DNA of 64,000 nt, taken from positions 1 to 64,000 of the IMG/VR virus record IMGVR_UViG_3300025865_000006; one strand, given 5' to 3'. Each line of letters begins with the position of its first letter. Within the stretch, counting starts at the first letter, position 1. The notes under the pieces were generated by a model, which worked only from the letters and a program-made list of their open reading frames with translations, had not been told where the DNA came from and did no database searches. Both the position numbers and the translations under genes were made by a program. The stretch is from a virus. Shown here one piece after another: positions 42,861 through 51,084 of the stretch.

Positions 42861-44139
42861 CGAAGAGATGGAGCGGGCATTAGTTGTAGGCGTGTTACAA
42901 GACCCTTTGATCCTCCCGAAGATTATAACAGTAGTATCATCGGATGATTTCTTTAAAGAAGTCCACAGAGAAATATTTCGGGCTATAGAAAATAGCGAAA
43001 CAATAGATTCTCTTACCATAAAGAACGCATTGAAGCCAGAGACAAAAGAATACTTTCAGAAGTTAGTAGACAATGCAGATAGGTTGCTTCCCAATATTTC
43101 TAATATCTTCTATTACGCAGAAGAAATCCGGGGCAAGTCAAGGTTACGATCTGGTATCGAATTGGGTAGGCAGATAGCAACCTTGTGCTATGAGGAAGCA
43201 TCATCCGAAGAGGCGATGCACAAGTTAGAGGAAATGTTCTCATCATTCTTGTCACGTCAGGTAGTTAGCGACTACTTAGTGTCTACTAAGGAAGCGTTTG
43301 TCGAGTTTACAAAAGAGATTCACGAAAGAATTAAGAAGAAGGCTACGGGTATTGAGACAGGGTTTAATCAGATTGACCTGTTAATCAACAGACTAGAAGA
43401 TTTAGTAATCCTAGCAGCCCGGCCCGGAATGGGAAAAACAGCACTAGCAATCAACATCGCTAGAAATGTAGCAGTAAGTAAATCTGTTCTGTTCTTTTCA
43501 TTAGAGCAGTCTAGGGACCAGATATTTGAAAGAATTCTGGCAGCGGAATCAGAAGTAAATCATGAGGACATTAGAACTGGTGCATTTATTGCTGAACCGA
43601 AGGATAAAGAGAAGGTAGAGAAGGCGCAGGAAGCGCTCCTAAAGGTATTCGAAAGAATACATGTAGACGATAAGCCCGGCGTTAACGCCGCGTATATTGC
43701 CTCAGTTGCTAGACAAAAGAAGTATGAGTGGGGAGAGATAGGATTAATCATTGTTGACTATCTCCATATCATGCGCATGAGCGATAAGTTAAACACGGTA
43801 GAGGCTCTTGGAGAGGCTACTAAAGACCTTCGCAATCTAGGTAAGGAACTAGGTTGTCCGGTCTTGCTACTTGCACAGTTATCACGTCAGAATGAGAACC
43901 GGGAAGTTAATAAGAAACCTAATAAGCGGCCACAACTGTCAGACTTACGTGCTTCGGGTGAAATCGAACAGACAGCAGACATTGTAATGTTTCTCTATCG
44001 AGATAGTTACTATGATCTAGCAGGGATGGGTCCAGAAGATGACTCAATGGAAGTCATCGTGCAGAAGCATAGGAATGGACGCACAGGTATAGCAACAATT
44101 AGATGGCTTCCTCGCTTTGTCTTGTTTAAAGACTTTTAA
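42838..44139 (+). CDS. Replicative DNA helicase, DnaB type
   Basis: 433 residues from TTG. N-terminal helical domain, then RecA-like ATPase: Walker A ARPGMGKTALAI near residues 194-205, FFSLEQS (motif H1a region), Walker B IGLIIVDYLHIM near 300-311, and QLSDLRASGEIEQTADIVMF near the Arg-finger region. It unwinds the phage fork as a hexamer. It starts within the 3' end of the zinc-knuckle gene. Confidence 0.93.
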   Translation: MINEIPFNEEMERALVVGVLQDPLILPKIITVVSSDDFFKEVHREIFRAIENSETIDSLTIKNALKPETKEYFQKLVDNADRLLPNISNIFYYAEEIRGKSRLRSGIELGRQIATLCYEEASSEEAMHKLEEMFSSFLSRQVVSDYLVSTKEAFVEFTKEIHERIKKKATGIETGFNQIDLLINRLEDLVILAARPGMGKTALAINIARNVAVSKSVLFFSLEQSRDQIFERILAAESEVNHEDIRTGAFIAEPKDKEKVEKAQEALLKVFERIHVDDKPGVNAAYIASVARQKKYEWGEIGLIIVDYLHIMRMSDKLNTVEALGEATKDLRNLGKELGCPVLLLAQLSRQNENREVNKKPNKRPQLSDLRASGEIEQTADIVMFLYRDSYYDLAGMGPEDDSMEVIVQKHRNGRTGIATIRWLPRFVLFKDF

Positions 44140-44150
44140 CGAGGTAGATT

Positions 44151-44792
44151 ATGTATAATAAAAATCAAAGGGTAAGGAAGCAGTATAAGTGCAGTATATG
44201 TAGTAAGGTATATTACCGATGGCAAGCAATGTGTTCTGCTTGTAAGAAGGCAGGAACATTAGAAGTTGATAATCAGATTGTTCCTAAAGTTAAAGCATCT
44301 CCATCACAAAGATCATTGATACGAAGATCAAAGCAGTCGGAGCGTGATATTGGTAAGAGAATGCTGGATGCCGATGGGCCTGATCCTATGTTCTCTAAGA
44401 TTGCCTCTTCTACAGGAAGGGTAGGGCACATTACAAGCCTTAGATTTGATACTGTTTCTAGGACATACGCAACAGAGAATAAGAATAGGAAGTTACCTGT
44501 CTGGCTAATTAAAGCATGGATACTGATCCAACAACGGGCACACGATTTTAATAAGAACGCTCTGCTACATATAGAGCCACCTAACCTTCCAAAAACTGTT
44601 CCCATTAATGGGCAGCAGCTAAAGATGGGAAATATGGCTATCATAACTCAGGAGCATCATGAAGAATTAATACACCATGAACAGGCACTAGCAGCAGTGA
44701 TAGGGATTTTACAGGAAGAAACATCTTCACTTAACGACAAGTTCTCTAGGATCACCGGCTACCTATTAACTAGCGACCATCTAAAGAAATAA
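44151..44792 (+). CDS. Zinc-ribbon protein with PD-(D/E)XK-like nuclease motif
   Basis: 213 residues. N-terminal ribbon CSICSKVYYRWQAMCSAC (residues 15-32). The middle has SERDIGKRMLDADG, GHITSLRFDTVS and YATENKNRKLPVWLIKAW; a D then E-N-K spacing fits a small PD-(D/E)XK resolvase or nuclease. It follows the helicase, and a RuvB-like gene exists at 56314, so a Holliday-junction resolvase is a reasonable hypothesis. Confidence 0.6.
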   Translation: MYNKNQRVRKQYKCSICSKVYYRWQAMCSACKKAGTLEVDNQIVPKVKASPSQRSLIRRSKQSERDIGKRMLDADGPDPMFSKIASSTGRVGHITSLRFDTVSRTYATENKNRKLPVWLIKAWILIQQRAHDFNKNALLHIEPPNLPKTVPINGQQLKMGNMAIITQEHHEELIHHEQALAAVIGILQEETSSLNDKFSRITGYLLTSDHLKK

Positions 44793-44800
44793 ATCGGGAG

Positions 44801-44829
44801 TTGCATTGTACGCCCTGTTCTGCTAGAAT
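44801..44829 (+). promoter_or_regulatory. Predicted promoter
   Basis: TTGCAT (44801-44806), 17 bases, TAGAAT (44824-44829) with TGC just before it, an extended -10. Transcription would start near 44836 and drive the small-gene array from 44870. Confidence 0.6.
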
Positions 44830-44869
44830 AGGGGGAGCCAGAAAGGGCAAAGAAGAAAAGGAGCAGCAA

Positions 44870-45031
44870 ATGAAAGAAGACGATAGCAGGGTTATCGTAT
44901 TGCTTGATGACTTGCTACACGACCTGAGGTACCAGATCAATGCAGCCGATAGCGGCGATGTGATCCGGCTAATTTCAACACTGGAGAATTTTTTCGCAGA
45001 TATTCTAGCTACGCTTAACGAAAGGACGTGA
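44870..45031 (+). CDS. Hypothetical acidic protein, 53 residues
   Basis: ATG 44870 has AAAAGGAG upstream; the longer frame would overlap the predicted promoter. Amphipathic helices (VIVLLDDLLHDLRYQI). First gene after the 44801 promoter. Unknown. Confidence 0.6.
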   Translation: MKEDDSRVIVLLDDLLHDLRYQINAADSGDVIRLISTLENFFADILATLNERT

Positions 45032-45032
45032 A

Positions 45033-45263
45033 ATGAAATACAAAGCTGATATTGAAGTTGGAAATATATTTGGTTGGGCGGATGAAAAACGTCCCATGAT
45101 CTTTATAAAGAAGGGAAATCACATACTTATTCATGATGGATACTTTCTTGCACGTAAGCGCCCCCTACGTTGGTGGCACGTAGCATCTTGGTATCGTGTA
45201 TGCAAAGCCCTTTGGAAGATGCCTTTTGTGGAGGAAAGCAAGCCACTAAAGAGGGGGGTATAA
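45033..45263 (+). CDS. Hypothetical 76-residue protein
   Basis: Tightly follows the previous gene. Trp-, Lys- and Ile-rich with a strand-like core (RPMIFIKKGNHILIHDGYFL). Family not recognised. Confidence 0.6.
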   Translation: MKYKADIEVGNIFGWADEKRPMIFIKKGNHILIHDGYFLARKRPLRWWHVASWYRVCKALWKMPFVEESKPLKRGV

Positions 45264-45398
45264 ATGGAGCACATTAGGTTCGGAGACTATATTGGCAGAA
45301 TGCTGCACTACTTCAAAGGGGATATCCGTTTCTATGGTGTTATCACAAGCAAGTGGGGCTTTGGCGCTATTCATTGGATACGAAAGGATGATGAATGA
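45264..45398 (+). CDS. Hypothetical 44-residue protein
   Basis: ATG 45264 is preceded by GAGGGGGG and starts where the previous gene ends; its stop overlaps the next ATG (ATGA at 45395). The sequence (FGDYIGRMLHYFKGDIRFYG, then KWGFGAIHWI) is aromatic-rich. Too short for routine ORF calling but well placed in the operon. Confidence 0.6.
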   Translation: MEHIRFGDYIGRMLHYFKGDIRFYGVITSKWGFGAIHWIRKDDE

Positions 45399-45715
45399 AG
45401 ATAGTTTATATTGCTCATGCCCTAAGTGGAGCATGGGATGAAGGTATTTTAGCAGCCAAGCAGTATGCTTTACGAGCAGCGGTTCTTGGGTACATGCCTA
45501 TTGCTCCCTACATTCTTATGGACGGCGTTTTGGATGACACGGATATACAGGATAGAAACCTTGGGATGCAGTTAGATTTAAAGCAACTTACAAACTGCGA
45601 AGAAATCTGGCTCTGTGGGGAAAGAATTAGTAATGGTATGGAGAAGGAGCAAGAGTTAGCAGCCCTAATACATCTTACAGAAAAGAGATTTCTTAGCCCA
45701 TCGGAGTGTGTATGA
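45395..45715 (+). CDS. Nucleoside 2-deoxyribosyltransferase-like protein (DUF4406-like)
   Basis: 106 residues. VYIAHALSGAWDEGILAAKQ at the start, GYMPIAPYILMDGVLDD in the middle and IWLCGERISNGMEKEQELA at the end match the small deoxyribosyltransferase-like family, including the Glu in the SNGMEKE motif. A role in nucleotide salvage, or in sensing modified nucleotides, is inferred. Confidence 0.75.
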   Translation: MKIVYIAHALSGAWDEGILAAKQYALRAAVLGYMPIAPYILMDGVLDDTDIQDRNLGMQLDLKQLTNCEEIWLCGERISNGMEKEQELAALIHLTEKRFLSPSECV

Positions 45716-45924
45716 AAATCTGCGAAGACTTTTGGGATGAGTTTCTTGTTACAGCGAAGATGCTGTATTACATCGATAAGGAAGCAGAGGTCTATGACGT
45801 ATTCGAATTTATCCGCTCTCACCAGCAGGGTGCAAGTCCCTACGGTGTAAACTTTCTAAAGCGGATCGATGGGGAGATTGAGAAAGAGGAAGGACCATTT
45901 GAATATCACGGACTTATGGGATGA
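45712..45924 (+). CDS. Hypothetical 70-residue protein
   Basis: ATG 45712 overlaps the previous stop (ATGA). Acidic and helical (CEDFWDEFLVTAKMLYYIDK). Unknown. Confidence 0.6.
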   Translation: MKICEDFWDEFLVTAKMLYYIDKEAEVYDVFEFIRSHQQGASPYGVNFLKRIDGEIEKEEGPFEYHGLMG

Positions 45925-46192
45925 GGTAGAGACTTATCTTAGGCAAGTGAATGTGCATGAGGATGGAGAACACGTGTGGACTAACTACCAGAACGTGGTA
46001 GCCATTATCATGCGCCTACAGGAGATACACAATCAACTAGCACTAATGGAAGTAAAGAGTGAATCTACTGTAGAGATTAAAAGGTTTCGCACTATGATCG
46101 TTGATCCAACCATAGAACGTTTGGAAAAGGTAGCAGCGTTTGAGTCCCGCAAAATGACGGGCAAATCAATTGAAGCACAGTTAGAAAGGTAA
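45899..46192 (+). CDS. Hypothetical helical protein, 97 residues
   Basis: I place the start at TTG 45899, with GAGGAAGG just upstream; an ATG at 45869 would overlap the previous gene deeply. Predicted helices with many Glu, Arg and Leu. Unknown. Confidence 0.5.
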   Translation: MNITDLWDEVETYLRQVNVHEDGEHVWTNYQNVVAIIMRLQEIHNQLALMEVKSESTVEIKRFRTMIVDPTIERLEKVAAFESRKMTGKSIEAQLER

Positions 46193-46196
46193 AGAA

Positions 46197-46454
46197 ATGC
46201 AAACAGCCATGCGGAACACGGATCGAGTAGTTGTTGAAATGGATACCGCCAGTCGTTATAGCTATGTTATCAAGAAGCCAGTTGTTCGGGTAGAAATTTT
46301 AGACCTAGAAACAGGTTTACATGCTAATGGTAATGCTCGGTGTACTCCCGATGATGATTGGGACGAAGATTTTGGTATTAGCCTTGCTACTACACGGGCA
46401 ACTAAGCGGCTTTGTGGTAAGCAGGAAAAGTATTTAGTGCGAAGTACAGACTAG
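46197..46454 (+). CDS. Hypothetical 85-residue protein
   Basis: GAAAGGTAAAG precedes ATG. A small beta-rich start (VVRVEILDLETG) and a DDDWDEDFGISLATTRATKR segment near the end. Related-looking small proteins are common in phages, but I cannot name the family with confidence. Confidence 0.6.
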   Translation: MQTAMRNTDRVVVEMDTASRYSYVIKKPVVRVEILDLETGLHANGNARCTPDDDWDEDFGISLATTRATKRLCGKQEKYLVRSTD

Positions 46455-46466
46455 GAGATGCTGTTT

Positions 46467-46646
46467 ATGGCGAGGGAATTATCCAAGACTAAGATTGGCA
46501 AGCATTCTATGAATGCTTTTAGACTTACAAGCTTGGCTGGCCAATTAGGTCGCCAAGGGGTAAAAGGGCCGGTGGAATTATTTGATAAGGCGTCTAAGCC
46601 CCCTCGTCCAAAGAAGAAAAGAACGCCTAGGGCGAGGGCTAACTAA
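46467..46646 (+). CDS. Small basic protein, 59 residues
   Basis: ATG 46467 chosen for spacing to TAGGAG; ATG 46458 is in frame but too close to it. The C-terminus (KPPRPKKKRTPRARAN) is strongly basic and should bind nucleic acid. Unknown role. Confidence 0.55.
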   Translation: MARELSKTKIGKHSMNAFRLTSLAGQLGRQGVKGPVELFDKASKPPRPKKKRTPRARAN

Positions 46647-46909
46647 TGCAAAGAAGGTTCCCCATTGGATTCTTTACGATTTTTGGAGAGGCACTAGCAG
46701 CCAAGACCAAGGAAATGTTGGAGAATCCAAACAACACATATCAGATCAGAAAGAGTTCGACGGGAGGCAAGAAAGGTAGCTCTGCCGCCCCTAAAGATGT
46801 ATTTAATTTGGTGCAAAGGGTAACAGCCAGTGAGGCTGATCAGGTTATCCATACAGCACAGAAGTTGAAGAGAAGGAAGAAACACCGTGTCAAAAATTAC
46901 CAAGGCTAA
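46646..46909 (+). CDS. Small basic protein, 87 residues
   Basis: ATG overlaps the preceding stop (TAATG). Helical N-terminus, Ser/Gly/Lys linker and Lys/Arg-rich end (KLKRRKKHRVKNYQG). Probably DNA or RNA binding; no family recognised. Confidence 0.55.
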   Translation: MQRRFPIGFFTIFGEALAAKTKEMLENPNNTYQIRKSSTGGKKGSSAAPKDVFNLVQRVTASEADQVIHTAQKLKRRKKHRVKNYQG

Positions 46910-47183
46910 TTATAAAGCTATGACGGACACCCCCGGTAAAATCCAGTTGATTGCAGCCAACAGCATGTATGAGACTGTTATCTCTGATTCCTTGCAGTCT
47001 CTTTATAAGAGTGGTAGTAGGGTGAAGGCGCAGTTTTCCTTCAATGCAAACAAGCTTAACGTGCATCCGCTTACATACGTGTTCCTTGTTATTGGTGGGG
47101 ATATTACGGGAAGCTATTTATTGAAGCCCTCGATCACGGATATCACTGCTGTTCGTGCTCTCAATGTAGAGTGGGAGATTTAA
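46887..47183 (+). CDS. Hypothetical 98-residue protein
   Basis: GTG start within the end of the previous gene. Beta-rich middle (KLNVHPLTYVFLVIGGDITG). Unknown. Confidence 0.55.
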   Translation: MSKITKANYKAMTDTPGKIQLIAANSMYETVISDSLQSLYKSGSRVKAQFSFNANKLNVHPLTYVFLVIGGDITGSYLLKPSITDITAVRALNVEWEI

Positions 47184-47828
47184 ATGGGCTACCAGCATTG
47201 TATCTGTGGTTGTGATAGTAAGTATGAGCGGAGTCACATCGAACAGTATCTCAAAGGCTCGGATCAAATGATTGACGATGATACTGAGCGCAAGGGGTTT
47301 AAATCAGGCATTCAAAGTGCCCTTAACGAATTGGATATGATGATGCCAGCAGAAATTAAGAAGCAGCAGGAATGCCTCTGGCCGGAATTCGGATGTGCTT
47401 ACCTTCAGAAATTTTGGCCGGAGGGAGTTAAGGCTAAGGAAGAACCAATGCCTAAGGAAACAATGTGGGAGCCACAAATGCAAGAGAAAACATTAGTAGA
47501 AAAGGGATGGGAGTACGCAAAAATGTTATCAGATAGAGAGGATCAGGACCTATTCGGTATACTGGTTGGCCCTGATAGGTATAAATTTAAGGTTGAGGTT
47601 TGGAAAGGTGACTGGAATAGTTGTCCTCCCGAAGAGGAACCTATCGAGTTAAAGGTAACTCGTGCAATGAGTTGGAAGCTTAATGATTGGAATAACGATG
47701 AGAGCGGCGGTCCGGGCCTATTGTTTTCCTCTGTATTTGAGACTCCGAATGGAAAGCCTTATACCTTTAATGTTGTTATTCCTAAGGGTGATTTAATTAA
47801 GGCACTAGCAACGTTAGAGAGAGATTAA
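47184..47828 (+). CDS. Hypothetical 214-residue protein
   Basis: Starts right after the previous stop. The N-terminus holds CICGCDSKYERSHIEQYL, a possible metal site; the rest is acidic and Trp-rich (WKGDWNSCPPEEEP). No known family seen. Confidence 0.6.
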   Translation: MGYQHCICGCDSKYERSHIEQYLKGSDQMIDDDTERKGFKSGIQSALNELDMMMPAEIKKQQECLWPEFGCAYLQKFWPEGVKAKEEPMPKETMWEPQMQEKTLVEKGWEYAKMLSDREDQDLFGILVGPDRYKFKVEVWKGDWNSCPPEEEPIELKVTRAMSWKLNDWNNDESGGPGLLFSSVFETPNGKPYTFNVVIPKGDLIKALATLERD

Positions 47829-47834
47829 TGGTAC

Positions 47835-48269
47835 ATGCTCGCTATTAATGAGCAGTTAGAGATTGCCTATTTAGCAGGGTTTTTTGATGGGGAGGGCTGT
47901 ATACTTATAGCCAAAACTAAAACTAAGTTAGGTAGAGCCTCTTATGAATTAAGAATTGGTGCTACCCAAGTAGATACTAGACCGATATTGCTATTAGAAC
48001 AACAGTTTGGGGGGCTAGTTAGAAAAAGGACTTATAAAAATCAGCCGAAATGGAATGATCAGTATACGTGGAACCAAGTTTCACAAAAGGCTGCTTACAC
48101 ATTAAAATTACTACTACCATATTTGGTGGTGAAGTATGATCAGGCTGTATTTGCCCTAGAATTTGCTAATGTATGCAGTACTTATCATGCTAAAGTAAAG
48201 ACAGAAGAGGATTTAATTTGGTTCGAGGAACAAAAACGAATCCTTTCTAAGATGAAAGGAAGACTATAA
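47835..48269 (+). CDS. LAGLIDADG-type homing endonuclease, free-standing
   Basis: 144 residues with a single IAYLAGFFDGEGCILI motif near residues 10-25, the helix and acidic residue of LAGLIDADG enzymes; one-motif forms act as dimers. It lies between two phage genes with no intron or intein signal, so it is a stand-alone mobile gene. A relative lies at 51673. Confidence 0.85.
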   Translation: MLAINEQLEIAYLAGFFDGEGCILIAKTKTKLGRASYELRIGATQVDTRPILLLEQQFGGLVRKRTYKNQPKWNDQYTWNQVSQKAAYTLKLLLPYLVVKYDQAVFALEFANVCSTYHAKVKTEEDLIWFEEQKRILSKMKGRL

Positions 48270-48270
48270 G

Positions 48271-49056
48271 ATGGTTACACATGTAAGCTATAGTTGGCTT
48301 CATACTTTTGCTTGTCCATATGCAAATTTCCTAAGGTATGACGGAAAATTTCGTGGGTCTACCACTAGATTCCTTGCCTTAGGAAGCGCATTACACTTGG
48401 CGTTAGAGCTATGCCATACACCTGAAAAGGACTTCAATCTAACAGGAGCAATTAAAACATTCAAGACAGAGTTTAGTCGTATTATTCAGGATGAAGAAGT
48501 ATTCATTACGTACCCTAATATGATCAAGGCCAATGCAGAAGGTGCAGAGATGCTTGGTCTGTATCAGCATGGGCTAGACACAGGAAAGATTAATCCAATC
48601 CTCATTGATGTAGAGAAAGAGTTTGCTATTCCATTTGAGGGTATTGAGATTGTGGGTAAGATCGACAAAGTTGAGGGAACGGAAGACGGTTCAGGATATA
48701 GTATCGTGGACTACAAATCAGGAAGTAAGAAGCCTGATCCTTGGTTCCTAAATCACAATCTACAGTTTACCGCTTACGCATGGGCTGGTTTGTTGTCTTA
48801 TGGGGATTTGCCACAGAAATTAGTGTGGCACCATCTACGTACAGGAGAATTACTAGAGACTACAAGAACCCTACAGGATATTGAAGAGTTAAAGCAGATG
48901 ATCCGTGACACACAACATATGCGGGAGCAGGGTATTCGTTACCGTGTCTACCACGAGCAGGTATGTGGGTGGTGTGAATTCAAGGGACCAGTCTGTGACG
49001 ATAGAGAGCTAGAGAAGAAGATTCTAAATGGCCAGAAAACTTCTACCCGCCGATGA
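48271..49056 (+). CDS. RecB/Cas4-like exonuclease with probable Fe-S cluster
   Basis: 261 residues. C15 in FACPY and C232-x2-C235-x6-C242 at the end give the four-cysteine Fe-S arrangement of Cas4/AddB-type nucleases. LGSALHLALE supplies the motif I His, GKIDKVE the Asp, and VDYKSG (about 146-151) the D/E-x-K. It probably processes DNA ends for recombination or replication. No CRISPR array is nearby, so adaptation is not implied. Confidence 0.85.
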   Translation: MVTHVSYSWLHTFACPYANFLRYDGKFRGSTTRFLALGSALHLALELCHTPEKDFNLTGAIKTFKTEFSRIIQDEEVFITYPNMIKANAEGAEMLGLYQHGLDTGKINPILIDVEKEFAIPFEGIEIVGKIDKVEGTEDGSGYSIVDYKSGSKKPDPWFLNHNLQFTAYAWAGLLSYGDLPQKLVWHHLRTGELLETTRTLQDIEELKQMIRDTQHMREQGIRYRVYHEQVCGWCEFKGPVCDDRELEKKILNGQKTSTRR

Positions 49057-49270
49057 GTACCAAAGGATATTAGATAGTCAGGAAGGCTATTGTGCAATTT
49101 GTAGAATGTATAGATGTGGACACCCTTTGCGCCCGGATTATGACGCAGATGCCAAAATCGTTAGAGGTCTACTTTGTGATCGCTGTTCTCGTATTATATA
49201 TACTCTGTGGGAAAGTCCTACTGTCCTGCGTCAAGCAATTGGATATCTAGAGAAGTTTGGATGTGTCTAA
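49028..49270 (+). CDS. Endonuclease VII-like protein with altered active site
   Basis: 80 residues overlapping the nuclease gene by 29 bases. YCAIC (C22, C25) and RGLLCDRCS (C50, C53) keep the zinc ribbon and VRGLLC motif of Endonuclease VII, and the AIGYLEK tail is typical. The catalytic DHDH stretch reads D37-Y-D39-A, so both histidines are lost. A structure-binding protein without cleavage is possible. Confidence 0.7.
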   Translation: MARKLLPADEYQRILDSQEGYCAICRMYRCGHPLRPDYDADAKIVRGLLCDRCSRIIYTLWESPTVLRQAIGYLEKFGCV

Positions 49271-49361
49271 GATTAAGTGTAGCCATCCCCTACCTCTTAT
49301 GAAGTATGGCTACATTCGTTGGTGCGTTACATGCGGAAAGTGGTGGAACATAAATGGATAA
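49263..49361 (+). CDS. 32-residue cysteine-pair microprotein
   Basis: GTG 49263 overlaps the previous stop, and the TAA overlaps the next ATG by eight bases. The sequence has CSHPLPLMKYGYIRWCVTCG, giving C-x-H and C-x2-C ligands for one zinc. Coupled overlaps on both sides argue that it is translated. Confidence 0.5.
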   Translation: MSKIKCSHPLPLMKYGYIRWCVTCGKWWNING

Positions 49362-49902
49362 TCTACCCAAGCGATTAGAGCCTTACTTTAAGATAGCCCT
49401 AAAGGAAACTGATAAGTCTCCCTGCGTAAGACGTAAGTATGCAGCGATGATTGTTTATGATTGGTATGGTGACATTGGTGACGAGGGAACTGAATGGAAT
49501 CCTTGGCATCTAGCATATAATGAGGGAGTAACTAATCAATGTAAGGATCACTGTATTCGTGATCGTTACTCGACTGTTCATGGGCAAAATATGGAACGTG
49601 GAGCAGAAATCCATGCAGAGCAAGCCGCTCTGATCAAGGCAGGAATTCACCACCTTCATTCTTATTTTCTTGTTGTAGGAATAGGTAAGGAAGGAGTGGA
49701 ATTGCTTGGTAATTATAATCTTCCTTGCCATGCTTGTGCGGTAATGTTAAAGTGGGCAGGATATACGTATATCTATCACAAGGATGAGAACGGAGCAATT
49801 AGTCCCATTTCCGTTACTGACATTATCGAGTATCGGGAAGCTGAGACAGACGCCTTGTTAAGTAACTTCACATACAGGAAAGACGCTCCAAATGACTACT
49901 AA
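49354..49902 (+). CDS. dCMP/CMP deaminase family protein
   Basis: 182 residues. IHAEQAAL (about residues 85-92) provides the zinc His and catalytic Glu, and LPCHACAVML (about 124-133) the two zinc Cys. Deoxycytidylate deaminases make dUMP for thymidylate synthesis. It sits next to a dNMP kinase in a nucleotide gene group. An extra insertion (CKDHCIRDRYSTVHGQ) resembles the second zinc site of phage dCMP deaminases. Confidence 0.85.
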   Translation: MDNLPKRLEPYFKIALKETDKSPCVRRKYAAMIVYDWYGDIGDEGTEWNPWHLAYNEGVTNQCKDHCIRDRYSTVHGQNMERGAEIHAEQAALIKAGIHHLHSYFLVVGIGKEGVELLGNYNLPCHACAVMLKWAGYTYIYHKDENGAISPISVTDIIEYREAETDALLSNFTYRKDAPNDY

Positions 49903-50113
49903 GATGTATGAAAGTTTCTACGATTGTATGGTTGACCTAGGGAATACTTTAGGGATCAGCAAGGTAGAAGATTTGGATATAGCAATCAAGTTTATGGACC
50001 AGAATAACTTTAAAGAGATGGCTGACTACCTACGGAAACAGTCCCTTAAATTTGCTAGGCATACCAAAAAGGAGATGGAAGATGGGCCTTCGGTTACTAC
50101 ATGTCGAACTTAA
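49892..50113 (+). CDS. Hypothetical helical protein, 73 residues
   Basis: Starts inside the end of the deaminase gene. Charged amphipathic helices (DLDIAIKFMDQNNFKEMADY). Its end overlaps the next gene. Unknown. Confidence 0.55.
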   Translation: MTTKMYESFYDCMVDLGNTLGISKVEDLDIAIKFMDQNNFKEMADYLRKQSLKFARHTKKEMEDGPSVTTCRT

Positions 50114-50534
50114 GGAAGCTAATGCCTTCGTGGAAGAGTTTCATCGTCATCATCAGCGTGTTCAGGGCCATAGATTCTCGTTGGGTGCGTATGAAGAAGA
50201 TCACCTTGTTGGAGTGGCCATTGTTGGGCGACCAGTTGGTGGGCAGCACCAAGGCGATTGGCTTGAAATCACGAGACTTTGTACTGACGGTACTCATAAC
50301 GCTTGCTCCTTTCTATACGGCGCAGCAGCACGAGCAGGCAAAGTTTTGGGGTATAAACGCATTCAGACCTATATCCTATCGGATGAGCGAGGGACATCTT
50401 TACAAGCGGCTGGCTGGAAGTTTGATCGAATGTCGCATCCGATTGGGTGGCACCATGACGGTCCTACGCGATCTGCTCGGTCCGTTGAGCAACATTTGAT
50501 GGGGCCTAAGCAACTTTGGTATCGAGATATTTGA
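50082..50534 (+). CDS. XF1762-type GNAT-like protein
   Basis: 150 residues from ATG 50082, with AAGGAG upstream. The pattern FHRHHQRVQGHRFSLGAYEE, VAIVGRPVGG, TRLCTDGTHNACSFLYGAAA and TYILSDERGTSLQAAGW matches the XF1762 N-acetyltransferase-like family common in phages and mobile elements. Substrate unknown; a role against host defence or in base modification has been suggested only in general. Confidence 0.8.
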   Translation: MGLRLLHVELKEANAFVEEFHRHHQRVQGHRFSLGAYEEDHLVGVAIVGRPVGGQHQGDWLEITRLCTDGTHNACSFLYGAAARAGKVLGYKRIQTYILSDERGTSLQAAGWKFDRMSHPIGWHHDGPTRSARSVEQHLMGPKQLWYRDI

Positions 50535-50535
50535 T

Positions 50536-51084
50536 ATGTTAGCAACACCTAAACTGGCACCGGCAACCTATGTAAAACGGTATGCTTTCATGGGACCAAT
50601 GTGTTCAGGCAAGTCCTACTGCGCCGACTATCTTGTAGAAAACTACGGGTTTTACAAGATGGGCTTTGCCAGCAAGCTAAAGGCCATCGCCTATGACCTG
50701 TACGGGATCAAGGGAAAGGACGGCGACTCCCGTAGGATACTTCAAGAGTTAGCAGACGATTTAAAAAAGTACGATAAAGATTTATTTATTAAACACCTTT
50801 TATTTCGTGCTAAGAAGGAAGAAGATATGTCTATTGTAGTAGACGATCTTCGTTTCAAACCAGAAGCCGATGCTTTACGCAATAACGGTTTCAAAATCAT
50901 AAAGGTCACTTGTGAGGACTCACTGCGGCAGGAACGCATATCCCGCCTCTACCCTACGGCCCCACAGAGCGCGCAGGAGCACCGTTCGGAACAGGAGTGG
51001 ACCAGCATACCGGCGGACTATTCACTTGTGAGCAACAACATCAATGCAACATTTGACATGATCGATATGTTGGGGCTAGAATGA
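50536..51084 (+). CDS. Deoxynucleoside monophosphate kinase
   Basis: 182 residues. P-loop MGPMCSGKS (19-27), DLYGIKGKDGDSRRILQ acceptor region, VVDDLRF Walker-B-like segment and R-rich lid match phage dNMP kinases of the AAA_18/DNMK type. It phosphorylates dNMPs for replication. The DNA between about 50935 and 51010 is more GC-rich than its surroundings. Confidence 0.75.
   Translation: MLATPKLAPATYVKRYAFMGPMCSGKSYCADYLVENYGFYKMGFASKLKAIAYDLYGIKGKDGDSRRILQELADDLKKYDKDLFIKHLLFRAKKEEDMSIVVDDLRFKPEADALRNNGFKIIKVTCEDSLRQERISRLYPTAPQSAQEHRSEQEWTSIPADYSLVSNNINATFDMIDMLGLE

Noticed and set aside
48271-49056. Cas4-like gene as part of a CRISPR system
   Set aside because: No repeats, cas1 or cas2 nearby; lone Cas4/RecB-like nucleases are common in phage replication regions.
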